Assembly: GCF_030848805.1 (NCBI RefSeq)
Contig: NC_092363.1
Location: 11,018,886-11,082,885 of the forward strand
Direction: 5' to 3'
Length of the DNA: 64,000 nucleotides
DNA from: Temnothorax longispinosus
Taxonomy: Eukaryota > Arthropoda > Insecta > Hymenoptera > Formicidae
Part shown: one piece after another, positions 22,880 to 33,990 of the stretch
Layout of the letters: the number at the start of each line of letters is the position of its first letter
How positions within the stretch are numbered: the stretch's first letter is position 1
Made by a program: the position numbers and the translations under genes
The notes under the pieces: generated by a model
The model's database searches: none
What the model saw: only the letters and a program-made list of their open reading frames with translations
Told to the model about the DNA's origin: nothing

Positions 22880-23063
22880 TACACAGCTCGGATTACTTTG
22901 ACTTTGACATATGTTGTTAAGGACATGATTCTGAGTAACTTTTTCTTATAACTTAATCGGCGGTCGCTGCTTATTAAAAAGTTATAAACAAAAAAGTTAG
23001 AAAAATATAACAGCTATTTTGTTTGAGTATTGGAAGGCATAAACTGTTGATAAATTGAGTTTC
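22880..23063. mobile_element. one arm of a foldback element (relative of 47320-48463)
   Basis: It shares a long stretch with the terminal repeat of the foldback element at 47320: TTAAAAAGTTATAAACAAAA, then AGCTATTTT, then GAGTATTGGAAGGCATAAA. An internal piece with GTTGATAAATTGA follows. Only one arm is present. It abuts the C-terminal side of the broken gene at 23064-23660. Confidence 0.65.
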
Positions 23064-23660
23064 GCTAATGTTTCGCTCGATAACGTGTCGCTCGTACCAC
23101 TCGCGCAAGTGCGATGTACGACAGAGTTCTATGTTATTTGTACATATACTCTTATTGGCACGTTTATCACCCGCCACAAACTCTTCGTTGAACGCGGTGT
23201 TCACTTTGACACAGTTATGTTTTTTTATAATGTCTCGGACTTGCTTGCACACTACACTTCATGCGTCTTCCAAAAACTGTCGCGGTTCTATATGGTCTGT
23301 ATTAATTACCGCACCGGTCATTATTCGCGTTTCGAACGCGGCATCGATTTCTCGCCATACGAGTTCTGCCGCGCGCGTGTCGCCACTGTTACCGGTGTTC
23401 GCATAATCACCACCGCTATGGATAAATTGTCTTTCCAATCGTGATTTTACACCATCGAGTCACGCTATACTGGCAACCAACGATTGCCTCTGTCCGATCG
23501 TTGGATTGTTGGAGAACCCCTGACGTTTGGCACTACTGCGTGCCTCGAGTTGATCGACGAATTCCGCGCATTGCAGCGTCCATGTGAAAAATTCACCCAC
23601 GGTAGCTACTTGGTCGGACAGCTTCAATAGATCGCGTTCGGTTTGCTCGAATTGCTCCAT
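23064..23660 (-). pseudogene. fragment of a large Polinton-type protein (tentatively polB N-terminal region)
   Basis: From the ATG at 23660 (MEQFEQTERD) the minus strand reads as one protein, interrupted by stops near 23459 and 23255 and ended by the foldback arm near 23063. Conserved-looking blocks are INTDHIEPRQFLEDA and VKVNTAFNEEF. I associate these blocks with the N-terminal part of the large polymerase-type protein of ant Polinton-like elements, but no polymerase motif is present, so the assignment is tentative. Its promoter region (23805-23975) is homologous to that of the Ulp1 gene in the 36-55 kb element, which ties it to the same element family. Confidence 0.5.
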
Positions 23661-23804
23661 GTTTGATCACTTTCGTACTATTTTATTATATCACTTCACA
23701 GCACTTGCACGTGATAACGTGTTTAACCACACAATAAATCTCGATACTTTTTAACCGATGTATCGCTCTCAAATCTTACTACTGCAGCTTGACGCTCTTC
23801 ATTC

Positions 23805-23975
23805 CTCGTTATATACCCTTTGCCCTCTCTCTCGCTCCAACTGATTTTTTGAAAGATCTTTTCCTTTGTCTCGCGTACTGCGTAGATAGATTGTTTAGTC
23901 TACGCGATAACACCCCCTCTTTTCCTAGAAAAATGTTGTTTACGACGAACATGTTCCGACAAGTTCGATTCGTTA
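23805..23975 (-). promoter_or_regulatory. promoter homologous to the Ulp1-gene promoter
   Basis: The minus strand has TATATAA (23815-23809) followed by CGAGG, then GATTTGAGAGC about 40 bp downstream. Upstream are GATC, TCAGTTGGAGCGAGAGA-type and GCGTAGAC blocks and a GGGGG segment, in the same order as at 41120-41330. The ATG of the downstream gene lies about 150 bp from the TATA box. Confidence 0.6.
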
Positions 23976-24129
23976 GCGTTATTAAACACGCTCCTACGCA
24001 GTGCGCTATCGAGTTAGTCTTAGTCATTGTGCGCCGCCTAGCGGCGTCGTTGCGAACGAGGCCCCCGGGGCGCGACCGCGAACGCGAACGCGGAACACCC
24101 ACGAGGACCCCCACGTGTACCTCGCGGCG

Positions 24130-24212
24130 CGATCGCGAACGCGGACTTCCGCTCCCGCGAACCCGCGACACGACCGCGAACGCGGACTTCCGCTCCCGCG
24201 AACCCGCGGCGC
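24130..24212. repeat. GC-rich direct repeat
   Basis: Two copies of a unit of about 45 bp containing GAACGCGGACTTCCGCTCCC, within a GC-rich segment (24013-24262). Confidence 0.8.
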
Positions 24213-24262
24213 GGGTGAGTCATCCAGCGTGACTCATCCCGGTGAGTCATCCCGGTGAGTCA
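24213..24262. promoter_or_regulatory. cluster of four AP-1-like TGA(G/C)TCA sites
   Basis: TGAGTCA, TGACTCA, TGAGTCA and TGAGTCA occur within 50 bp, separated by TCCCGG-type spacers. The match to the AP-1/CNC-Maf core is exact. Function is inference, since the cluster is also a simple tandem repeat. Confidence 0.35.
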
Positions 24263-24299
24263 TACCTGTGGTATGCCAACGTCAACCCCTTCCCCTCCC

Positions 24300-24415
24300 C
24301 CTTCCCCACGTAACCCGATAACCTTGTGTAACCCGATACCCTCCCCCTCGCCCCCGCGTTATCTCCTTGTAATCTGATACCCCTGTGTAACCTGATACCC
24401 CGCCCCATTCCCTCC
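24300..24415. repeat. GTGTAACCCGATACC-type short repeat
   Basis: Four or more imperfect copies of a 15-20 bp unit (TGTAACCTGATACCC and variants) in a C-rich segment. Confidence 0.7.
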
Positions 24416-24457
24416 CCTTCACCCCTCTCGGAGCCCCCGGGGCAGAACGCCCTTAGA

Positions 24458-24596
24458 TTAAGGGTCAAAGCACATAACATGGCGTAGCGATATACGACGG
24501 TCGTAGTCCCCGACCTGACAGATCAGGATACGTCAAAGCTTGTGCGTTACTTACGTCCACGACTACGACTGTCATATGTGCTTTGGCCCTAAGGCT
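24458..24596. mobile_element. small hairpin MITE
   Basis: Inverted ends AGGGTCAAAGCACAT (24463-24477) and ATGTGCTTTGGCCCT (24579-24593) enclose about 100 bp. The flanks TTA and TAA are compatible with a TTAA-type target, but one flank is mutated. Confidence 0.5.
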
Positions 24597-24700
24597 CCTG
24601 GTCCCTCAGCCGTGAACTCCGCGTTGACAGTAGCGACATAGCTGGCAGCGGTAGGAATAAGAACTCCTACGACTCTTACAGAGTACCGCATGATAAGCAG
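24594..24700 (+). mobile_element. partial piggyBac-like MITE end
   Basis: CTAAGGCTCCTGGTCCCT and the following CAGCGGTAGGAATAAGAACTC-like part match the left end of the TTAA-flanked MITE at 57999-58502. The other end was not found. Confidence 0.5.
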
Positions 24701-25315
24701 TGCTGCGATTTCGTGCCCCGGGGCCCCGGCACGCTAGCGAATTTCCCCCTCCACTACGCACACAAGTGACGCTCGGTCTGTCGGTGTGTCGGCAGCGCTC
24801 GGCCGTGCCGAGCGAGAGGGAGAATATCACTCCCTCCTTGTCGCTCTCACTTAGCTCGCGCGACGATGTTTTTACGCTGGAACCGCCTCGGCGAGAATTT
24901 ATTGCTGTTTGCCAGAGTAACCGGCGTGACGTCTGGCTCACGGGATCTTTCGGAAACGGGCGAAGGGGAAGGATTCCTTTGGCGGTGCGACGTGACGATT
25001 GAGAATCAGATGTCGAATCGATCATGCATTTTCAAATATATAATGTTTATCATATAAAAATAAATAAAAATATTTACATCTATAATTGTAAAATATAGTA
25101 CAGAATAGATATTCGAAAAATTTCCATCCTAGAACGTACATATTACTTCTATAAGTGTACTATTCAACGACACATTTAATAAAAGCAATAATATTAAATT
25201 ACTATTTAAAAAATAAACATTAAATAAAAATTAACAGCAATAAAAACTGTAATCGACCCTACTGGCCATTGTAATTGTCATGACAATATGTCTATATGAC
25301 TATTATTTCGTAACA
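24701..25315. other. no gene seen
   Basis: GC-rich up to about 25020, including a small palindrome around CTCGGCCGTGCCGAG, then AT-rich. No supported ORF. Confidence 0.4.
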
Positions 25316-25856
25316 GAACGTTAATAGAAATAATATGTTATTTGTTTTTTAATCGAGATATAAAAATTGGACGATTTCGCTTCTTCTATGAAATCGTGTA
25401 ATTAAAAAAATTAGATTTGCATTGCTTTTTTGAAGATAAGGTGAAGTACGTAGGGCTATATATTTGTGTCACAAAATATATTTGTTACAGAAATAATTAA
25501 ATAAAAAATTGCACACATTATGAGTAACATAAAATGTGGTGTAAAATAATATAAAATTTTATAAAGTGAGATACTGTAAATGTAATGTTTTATTACTAAA
25601 TAACTTTTTTTTTATTATTGTATTACTAAATGACATTAAAAAACCTAAAATTGAAAAATTTTCATATACTTATTTTCGCGGTATATCTGTATGTAATGAT
25701 CTATATGTTTCAAAAGTTTGCAAACTTTATCTTCGAAAAAGCAATACAAATCTAATTTTTTTTAATATTACACGATTTCATAGAAAAAGCGAAATCGTCT
25801 AATTTTTATATCTCAATTTAAAAACAATTTACATATTATTTCTATTAACATTTCGT
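25316..25856. mobile_element. AT-rich foldback MITE, about 540 bp
   Basis: Inverted arms of about 125 bp, 25316-25441 and 25729-25856. They share GTTAATAGAAATAATATGT, GAGATATAAAAATT and ACGATTTCGCTT-type blocks. No transposase inside. Confidence 0.75.
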
Positions 25857-26702
25857 TGAGCGATTAAAATCATATAATAAAAGTTGAGATAAATAACTAA
25901 TAAAAAATAATTTTCTAAACGTTTATATATTTTAAATGTTACATTTATTTCCATTAAATCGTCATAGAAACATAAAGCTGTTCTACACCGTGAACAATAC
26001 ATTAATTCATACTATAAGTTTATTATAGAGAAGCATTGCAAATTCGATTATCTATAGATAAAATAATATATACATTCTTTATTTGTTGTTCATGACTTGT
26101 AATAGTCGGGATTTTATGATAATTTATTCGAAATAAATTATATGAAGAGAGCAAAGTTTTATTAAATTGTACAAACTTCTTTATTTTTTAAAGTAAGAAA
26201 TAAAAGTATTACAAAATATTTATATATATTTTTTTATATAAACAAAATTTTATATGCAAAAACCGATCCAGATACACACAATATATACGCAAATCTTGCT
26301 TTTTTTTGCATCAATTTGCTGTCAGGATATATTCGCAAGCTTTGTTAGCAAAAAACGAATTTATTACTTACACCAAAAACATCGAATTTGCTACAAATTT
26401 GTGAACGAGTTTGATGATAATTTGCTATCAATTTACTTACTGGATAGTAGATACCCTGTTGTAGTACACACGGATTGCAATCATATCTATTCATTAGAGA
26501 TTAGCTATTTTGTACTCTAAACGGTAAGATATAAATGCACCCATGCGCACATATCAGTAATTCACTTAATTTGCACGATTTCTTAATGTGTCCATGTACC
26601 CAGTATACATCAAGGATACATTAATGCTTGGGGGTTTGTTAAATCAAATTAACCAATTTGTTTACTTTATATGTCATTTCAAGTAGCAGCGTATTTTTTA
26701 TT
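25857..26702. other. AT-rich, no gene seen
   Basis: No supported coding or RNA feature. A stretch around 26260-26450 has higher complexity, but its 88-codon ORF has no recognisable domain. Confidence 0.4.
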
Positions 26703-27850
26703 GTTAAGATTTACTGCGCGAAGCAGAATGCAGGTAGGTGAGCTGAGCGTACATTTTATTATAAACTGCGCTCAACGCAGAATGCATTTTCACAGTAATC
26801 ACTGCGCTTAACGCAGAATGCATTTTTACAGTAATTACTGCGCACAGCGCAGAATGCATTTTCATACTAATCACTGCACACAGCGCAGAATGCATTTTCA
26901 TACTAATCACTGCGCACAGCGCAGAATGCATTTCCCAGCAAACGAAAAAAGATTGAAAAGAATTAAAACGGGATTGCCAGCAATTCAATTAAGGACTTTC
27001 CGAATTCCATTCTGTCCAAAAAAGGGATTGAAATAGTTTCAATATCATAGAATTCCTTATTTTGGAAAGAATTTGTCTTTTTTGAATCCCATCCAATTCC
27101 GACACAAAAATATTATACCACTGAATGCCAGGTTAGGGATTGGAAAGTTTCGTGATGAATTCCATTGAATACCATTGATTCCGTTAACGAAATGAATACC
27201 ATTGAATGCCAAACTAGGAATTAAACATTTCCGTATTGAATTCCATTGAATTCCGTCTATTCTGACAATAAAATGAATACCATTGAATGCCAGGATAGGG
27301 ATTGAAAAGTGTCCGTGTTAAACTCTGTGGCGGTACGCGCCACCAATAGTACACGCCCGCGCGGTATCTGCATTACCGGCAGTTCGCGTCGACGCCGCTA
27401 GGCCGGGGCATCTTCTCGAGTTCAAAGTTTCGTCTCGACCGCTATGTAAAGGGACCCCCTACGGTGCCTGACAGATCTTACAAATCTCATTTTCGAGCTA
27501 ATTGCCCGTCGGCAGTAGTGCGTGTAATGCCCTTAGGCATACACAAAAGCTCACCGACGAACAACGGCGCTTGGTCGCCCAACGGAGGCGCGAGACGTTT
27601 TCTAAACCATCTAATGCCATACAATTCCATAACCTTTACGGATTCCATAGGATTGGATGGAATTGAAATTTTTCTTTTTTGGATTCCATGGGATTGGACC
27701 ATCTCATTTCGAATCCCATCTAATTTCATCTAATTCCGCCAAAAAAGGGATTCAAAAGTATTAAAAAATTTCAATATCTTTTAATCCTTTTGCGTTTGCT
27801 GGGTTTCATACTAATCACTGCGCACAGCGCAGAATGCATTTTAACATTAC
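26703..27850. repeat. GCAGAATGCATTTTC tandem array, split by an insertion
   Basis: Five to six copies of a unit of about 36-37 bp with the near-palindrome CTGCGCACAGCGCAG lie at 26703-26933. A last copy lies at 27804-27850. The break is filled by the element at 26934-27803. Confidence 0.85.
26934..27803. mobile_element. nonautonomous DNA element 'A', 870 bp
   Basis: Terminal inverted repeats CCCAGCAAACGAAAAAAG and CTTTTGCGTTTGCTGGG. The insertion duplicated about 2 bp (TT) of the tandem array. The arms consist of degenerate ATTGAATGCCATTGAATTCC-like repeats. A GC-rich core (about 27326-27545) is homologous, in opposite orientation, to the core of element 'B' (42334-43353), although the terminal repeats differ. 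Confidence 0.75.
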
Positions 27851-27961
27851 TCATTGCACATTGCAATTAGTTTCTTAATTTTCCAGTCCAATAAGTTTTC
27901 TATTATTTCAATTTTTTTAATGTTTGTCTTACATTTGTTTCTATGTATTTTTATTTATCCA

Positions 27962-30907
27962 TTATTTTTTTTCTATCACTTTCTGTCTCTGTGCTTCAAT
28001 TATGTATTCGGGATCACGGATTGGCATGTTTCTCTCCCGTCTTGGATCAAGTAATTCCGGTAGTACACAGTTTTCATAAAATTGCATTAGTTTATCAACC
28101 ATATTTTTCGTCCAGAAGATATCATCGCGTACAATCTTTTCCATTTTTAATCCTAATGGAGTCCACAGTGCGAAGATGCAGCACTGTCGCTGCGTTATAT
28201 GCAATTGTCCCTGAATTTGATAATAATATATATGACTGCGTTTCATTTTCTCATCTTTTCCATTTTTATACAATGATCGCAGATTCGAAACATTTGATTC
28301 AATGGCATCTTCAGGTGTTAAAAATCGTGCTGCAAAAGGACACTTTATCTCCACAATTCCATCATCTTCTATTAATCCATCTGGCGAAGCGCCTAAAAAT
28401 GGTATTTCAAAATCTATAAATAATCCGCTTAATACTAATGTTCAGTGCATTTTCAATGCTTTCACGTGCAACGTCTTCGTTTTTTGTGCCGTATTGCACT
28501 GATTCCACATTTAGTTCTTGTGAATATATTATTAATTTTACTCTTGATGCGCAAGAAGTACTCTTTCTCATTTTACATATGTGTCCAAAGTGAGAAGCGG
28601 TGATCATTTTTGAACGATAATATCGCCAAATACCGCTTGCTGATTGTTCCTTAGTTTCTTCTTCTATTGCTATTCGCTTCATTTGCCAATCTTGCAGCAT
28701 ATGCATGTGTCGCGCTCTTCTTAATTCCATTTCGGCTGATGTTGCATCAGGTTTATCAGCCTGCGGACCATAATTTTTGTCTGCCACTGCACGCTTTTTA
28801 TTTTGTTGTGTCGATCGTTTCTTTGTGCCACGCGCAGCTTGAGCACGTTTCTTTTCATTTTCCAACTGCTCAGCTGTTTCTCCTGGTTTTGTTCCCAAAA
28901 CATAGCTTAGGCGACTTATAGGCTCGTTAGTATTAAATGCGACTACTGCAGCATTACAACGCGCTTCGTATAATCCTCTTAGACCAAAATTTATTCTTTT
29001 TCTGCCAGTACATTTTGATATAACAGAGTTAAAAGTTTCTACTCTGTTACTGTCTTTATCCTGTAATAAACTTTTAGCATTCCAACTAATACATTTCAAT
29101 GCATTCTGCAGCTTTTCATACAATCCACACTTTTTCAATTGTGGAATATAATTTTCTTCGTTTTCTTTCTGCGATTCATCGCAGAAATATCCTATTTTTG
29201 CGCATTCATTATGTTCGCCAAAAACGTGACTTATTATATTATTTAGATCCATTTTTAAGGACACAATTTTTTGCTGCATTGTGCTCTGCTCCTCCAAACG
29301 GTACTGCACAGCTTTTGTCACAGCTGTTCTAATTCGAAGTACACGACTGCCAATAATATTTCTTAATTTTCCAAATCGTCCTTTTGTGTTTGCAATTTCT
29401 TTAATCTTTGTCGCCAAATTGCGCAGTAGATGATTCCGAGATTCAATTTTTTCTATAAAAATATTGGGGTACGGATTTGTCTGTATTATTTTTTTATAAA
29501 CGCTGCTATCTCCGTCCGTTATAAATGTCGAATAAATTAGTCCGCGCTTTTCTACACTTGTCTTAAATCCTTCTACAATTGTGTCAGCTTCCATGCTTGT
29601 TGAACTGCAATCTCTCCCCAAATTTTTGTAACATTTATGTTTTGCAGGTTATTTTTCAAGTTTCTCTGCTTTTACACAAACTGCACAATATTTATTTCTT
29701 ACAGACATGTGCAGCACTTTGCCTGTTAAAAAAAAATGGATAAAGAATTTTACTTTGTATATACCCCAAGGGGCCTTAAAGGGCGTTTTTGAAGGGACGT
29801 ACCCAACCCTAACCTCCAATTCATCCTACTACCTTACTGTTTCCTACTTTCCTATTTTGGACCAACGGTTTAACGTCTCTTCCGAAAGACGGAGCCCAGT
29901 TTTCTCCGCATTTGCACGGAGGGGCGCGGTTTTTTCGGAAAAAGCTTTTCCATGATTCATGGCTCTAGTGGACTCGAACCTGGTTCCTCAGATTACGAGT
30001 CTGGCGCTCTACCACTAGACCACACCGCCGCCCTTACTTTGCCTGTTCGTGCACCACATATTGTGCCTACACCTGATAGAGAATCATATCGTCCTGTTCT
30101 GTATGATCTTTTCATCCAGCTTCCATCACCTGTAACTGCTATATGCGGTATTCCATTTATTACTTCATTGTGTTGTAATGCTAACTCACGTTCTTCATTT
30201 GCAGCAGCATTCATGCTTTCTTCAGCAGCTTTAGCGAAGGTTTCGCCAACAGTTTCATGTATTTTTTCGTATGTTTTTCTTCCCATGCATTTAATATTCA
30301 TAGCAGCGCAACTTTCTTGCAACTGTGTAAATCTTGTACCAGTTAATATAGCGCCAGCCACTGCCCCTGTATTTACATCTAAACTTTCCTCAGGGGACGG
30401 TTCACTCCAGACATATTTTTCAAAATTACACATTCGACATTTGAAAAAGAATTTAGTTTTTAATCCGTGCGCAAGGGTACCGATAAACGTTAAATCGCGA
30501 AAACAGCATTCTATTCCGCGACTGTGCTCGTCAAATATTTCATGCAGTTGCTCAAAAACATACGTAAAATCTACGATACATTTTCCTGGCATACTCCCAC
30601 TATTAAAGCGGGATGCATCTATATCGCTATTTATTATTAAAGTGTCCATTTCTTCAGTCTCACTGTCATCTGCTAATGTTCTTTCTAATTCATTATCGCG
30701 TGTCACTTTTTCTTCCTCATCATCCATTGCAGCCGATTCGCCATGCATCATGACATCTTGAGTAGCTCGCTCATCTTTATCTACCTGCATTGTGTTATCA
30801 TCTATATCTGCATTTGCATTTGTTTGTACTAATATTTTGCTATGAATATTTCTTTCTTCCGTTACGACTTCTTTATTTGTAGTAATTGTAATTTCTCTTC
30901 TCTCCTA
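27962..30907 (-). pseudogene. Mutator-like transposase with YqaJ nuclease domain, broken
   Basis: Minus-strand gene of a family combining a Mutator-type transposase domain with a C-terminal YqaJ exonuclease. The N-terminal part (30790-30048; open to about 30907, where TTTATAG suggests a splice acceptor) has CRMC and GDGSWMKRSYRTGRYDSLSG. The middle (29710-28407) has MEADTIVEGF, FITDGDSSVY and RNHLLRN. The C-terminal part (28415-27962) has ASPDGLI and VEIKCP, the YqaJ catalytic Asp...Glu-x-Lys. Breaks: a SINE at 29728-30035, a TAA near 29650 and a one-base frameshift near 28420. The transposase would cut and rejoin element ends. Its own terminal repeats were not identified. Confidence 0.75.
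29728..30035 (-). mobile_element. tRNA-derived SINE inserted in the transposase gene
   Basis: A 308-bp insertion flanked by a perfect 12-bp target duplication ACTTTGCCTGTT (29716-29727 and 30036-30047). On the minus strand it begins with a tRNA-like head (A box TGGTCTAGTGGTAGAGC, B box GGTTCGAGTCC, 30030-29960) and continues into unrelated body sequence. It ends in a T-rich tail on the same strand. This fits a pol III-transcribed SINE moved by LINE machinery. Confidence 0.85.
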
Positions 30908-31159
30908 TAAATAAATATGCATCCGATACATGTGTCTAGATATACACAAGTATATTATCCTTATTAATACTACAAAAAAGAAAGAATAATACTCCACGCT
31001 ATCTATCTCGTTTTGGAATAAACGGACGAGAATCAAAGCAAAGTTCTAGAAATCTAAATAACATTGTTCTCAATTTTTAATAATTGATTAAACAAACAGA
31101 TAACATTTAAATTAAGTAAATTTTTTTGCGCCTTTTTTATCGAATTTACGAAAATTGGA
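30908..31159. other. no gene seen
   Basis: AT-rich sequence upstream of the transposase gene. It may hold an upstream exon or promoter, but neither is recognisable. Confidence 0.3.
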
Positions 31160-31240
31160 TAGCAAACGTAGCGCAGCGAATGAGACGTCGGACTAAAACG
31201 CTGCACGTTGCCCGTTACAAACCAGCTTTTTCTAATTTTT
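31160..31240 (+). repeat. degenerate tRNA-like / SINE head
   Basis: GTAGCGCAGCGAATGAGACG resembles an A box and CCGTTACAAACC a damaged B box, followed by T runs. Too degenerate for a working tRNA. Confidence 0.35.
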
Positions 31241-32615
31241 TGGGCACGTAAATTTTTATAAAATTTATAAAAATTATTCAAGTGAATGATTTAGGCAACG
31301 TATATGCAGTTAACAAATTATTATTTTAGTATTATTATGATAACATTTTAGACTTTACTAGGCACCACAGACTCGCGCTTCGTATACGCGCTACTTAGCC
31401 TGCTTAGCATTATACTCTTACTATTACACTTAACCCGATACACAACTGCCAAAATATTCGATGACAGTTGCACGAAGCAAGCGTGTACGAAGAGAAGTAA
31501 TCGGCATCGCGGAAAGACAACAATAAAGTTTCATAAATGCGATCACTGTCGACATGCCTTTCTTAGAAGTTTGCTTGCTTTAGCGCATATCATACGTGTT
31601 ACCACAAATCGCGGAGGCGGGCAGCGTAATTAATAATTTTTATATTATAAGGAAAATGAATAGAAATGAAACGGAATGTTACTGTCTTTAATAAATGTTC
31701 AAATGTACGTTTTATTCAACCAAAATATTTTTACAACATGCATGACTTTTTTCTAACTTTTTTTTTAGTACTTGGTACATTATTTTTACGTGATGTCAAT
31801 ATCACGTAAAACAAATCATGCTGAACGAATACTCCGCGTAAATCAAAAGGGACAACTTTATATCAGCTATGACATTTCAGCTTTATATCAGCTATGACAG
31901 CTATAGCATTTCTGTATTTACTTACAAGCAAAAGTATCCTTTGTAGGCAACAGTTTTTGTTACTGCAATACATATGTTATTACCTTTTATTAATCCGCGA
32001 CTTTCGCCTGCTTAACCGCTTAACCGATGTTCGATATTTTTTCCCTTTGGCACTCCTTCCATACAGTCTTCCATAACTGTCGTATTTTGGCATTGCATGT
32101 ATTTCTTTCTTCGCACGATCACAGACAAAATTACGTTCGACATCGGTTTTACGCGCCTCCATAATTATTAAAATAGCTTTGCACAAAGAATTACGATACA
32201 GTAACGATAGTATATATAACGCGCTAACCTAGTATATAAACCGTAATCCTTATCTGCTCGCTTGTTATATTGTCTTTTCACGCAATCCGCGAGATGCGAC
32301 AAAAAGCACCGAAAACAAGGATTGCGTGCGGAATAGTGGTGTGCGTGTAAATGTGAATGCGACGCGACGGTGCGTCTACTCATACATGGCTACACATACA
32401 TGGCTCGGACTCACCGGGCCGAGCGAGTGTAAACAAAAGAACAATTAGTCGATCGTCTACCGCCGCATAGGAGAGATAGATGTGAGTATATTATTTTGTA
32501 TATAAAAGGAATTTGTTATTACTATCAAATATATCTTTTAACTTTTAAATAATTTAAAAAGTAACTTGCCACGCATGTTGTGCAATATTATTTAATCTGC
32601 ATATTGTGTGTAAAA
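31241..32615. other. no gene seen
   Basis: AT-rich. A short direct repeat TTTATATCAGCTATGACA occurs twice (31856-31901). No supported ORF or RNA. Confidence 0.4.
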
Positions 32616-33700
32616 TAGGTCGAGCAAAAACAGAAGGGACATTATAAGAGCGAACCGATCAAGAGAAGAAGACGATAGAAGGAAAGAGGTAGAGAGAAAG
32701 AAAGAGGAAGATAGAAGAAAGGAGATAGAGAGAAAGAAAGAGGAAGATAGAAGGAGAGAGAAGAAGGACGAAAATGAAGTAATAAGAAAGAAAAGGTTAG
32801 TACACTATTACTTTATTTTTAGATTTCACCCATACACCTAGTTTTCTCTTTCTTTTGTCTGTAAAAAGAAGCCGTGTAAAAGACTTTATTGTTAACGCTT
32901 TTCCGTGATTGATTCTCTCGCTTAGCTCACTTCATGTTGCAAGTAGTGTATACTTTGACAGTTCGTATAAATGTTAGGTTATTATTGTATAATTTCATAT
33001 GTGATCAATGCATGTGACCGATTTATATATACTTCTTTATAAAAAATAAAAAATAAAAATAGCTAAAAAAACTAAGTAGCGCGCTTCTATGATGTGTAAT
33101 ACCATAAATTGCACATGTAGTTTATAACAAAACGGTTCATATAATTTATTTATTACTACACATTTCTTTCATAATAAACGTTATAAACATAATTGAATTA
33201 GGAGACCGGAGAATGCGAAAGAAGAGAAACGAGGAAGGGAAAGAGAGAGGAATCGAGAAAGGCGAAGTGAAGGACAACAACGAGGAAGGAGGGGGAGGAG
33301 GAAGACAGCGAAGAAAGGATGAGTGTGGACGAGGAAGAAAAAGAAAATAAAGAAAAAAGAGGGGGGAAAATTGAAGGAAAGAAATCAAATGTATGTAATA
33401 TTTGTGAATGCAATTACAGTTAAAAAATGTTTGCTATTTTATAAAATAATTTATTACTTTATGATTTCTGTATAGCTATTACTCGTCAAGAGCACGAGGC
33501 GCGGGATGAGGAGCAGAGGAGGATGGAGAGGAGGAGGAGGATGGAGTGGAGGAGGAGGATGGAGAGGAGGAGGAGGATGGAGAGGAGAAGGAGGATGGAG
33601 AGGAGGAGGATGGAGAGGAGGAGGAGGATGGAGAGGAGGAGGAGGATGGAGAGGAAGAGGACAGAGACGAGAATGGGACATGGAGCGCATATGGCCTGAA
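32616..33700 (+). other. three purine-rich, exon-like charged blocks
   Basis: Blocks at 32616-32797, about 33201-33393 and 33474-33690 are almost purely purine on the plus strand. Each can be read as Arg/Glu/Lys-rich repeat protein. In the first, a 36-bp unit encoding KKEEDRRKE-like sequence repeats. In the third, a 15-18 bp unit encoding MERRRR-like sequence repeats about ten times. TAG precedes blocks two and three and GTATGT follows block two, so splicing is conceivable. The alternative is plain purine satellite DNA. I do not recognise a gene. Confidence 0.3.
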
Positions 33701-33811
33701 TCTACAGGCCCTGTTTTTCATTTTCATTATTCACATTATTCACAATAAAGAATTATATTTACCATATAATGTGTATCCAATTTTTTTCCTACGAAATCTC
33801 ACAATTTACAG

Positions 33812-33814
<3 letters not shown>

Positions 33815-33854
<40 letters not shown>
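33815..33854. repeat. (GA)n microsatellite
   Basis: GA dinucleotide run. Confidence 0.9.
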
Positions 33855-33856
<2 letters not shown>

Positions 33857-33922
33857 AAAGGGAGAGTGCAAAAGAAAAATGAGATGTCAGCGTTATATAC
33901 CCGTGCGGTAACACCCAATCTC

Positions 33923-33990
33923 GAAATAGCCTGTAGCAGCGCGGCAGGATGTCTGACTGCTAATACGCTGGCCCGGGTTCGTTTTCCGGT
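33923..33990 (+). repeat. tRNA-like / SINE head
   Basis: TAGCAGCGCGGCAGGATGTC resembles an A box, and GGGTTCGTTTTCC a B box, followed by a long T-rich tail. Its layout resembles the degenerate unit at 31160, suggesting one tRNA-derived family. Confidence 0.4.

Noticed and set aside
25316..25856. Coding ORF 25566-25802
   Set aside because: It lies inside an AT-rich inverted-repeat element and has no domain.
31160..31240. Functional tRNA gene
   Set aside because: B box and stems are too degenerate; a SINE head fits better.
33454..33748. Pro-Leu-His and Gly-Trp repeat ORFs on both strands
   Set aside because: Shadow frames of the purine-rich repeat; at most the plus-strand Arg/Glu frame could be real.
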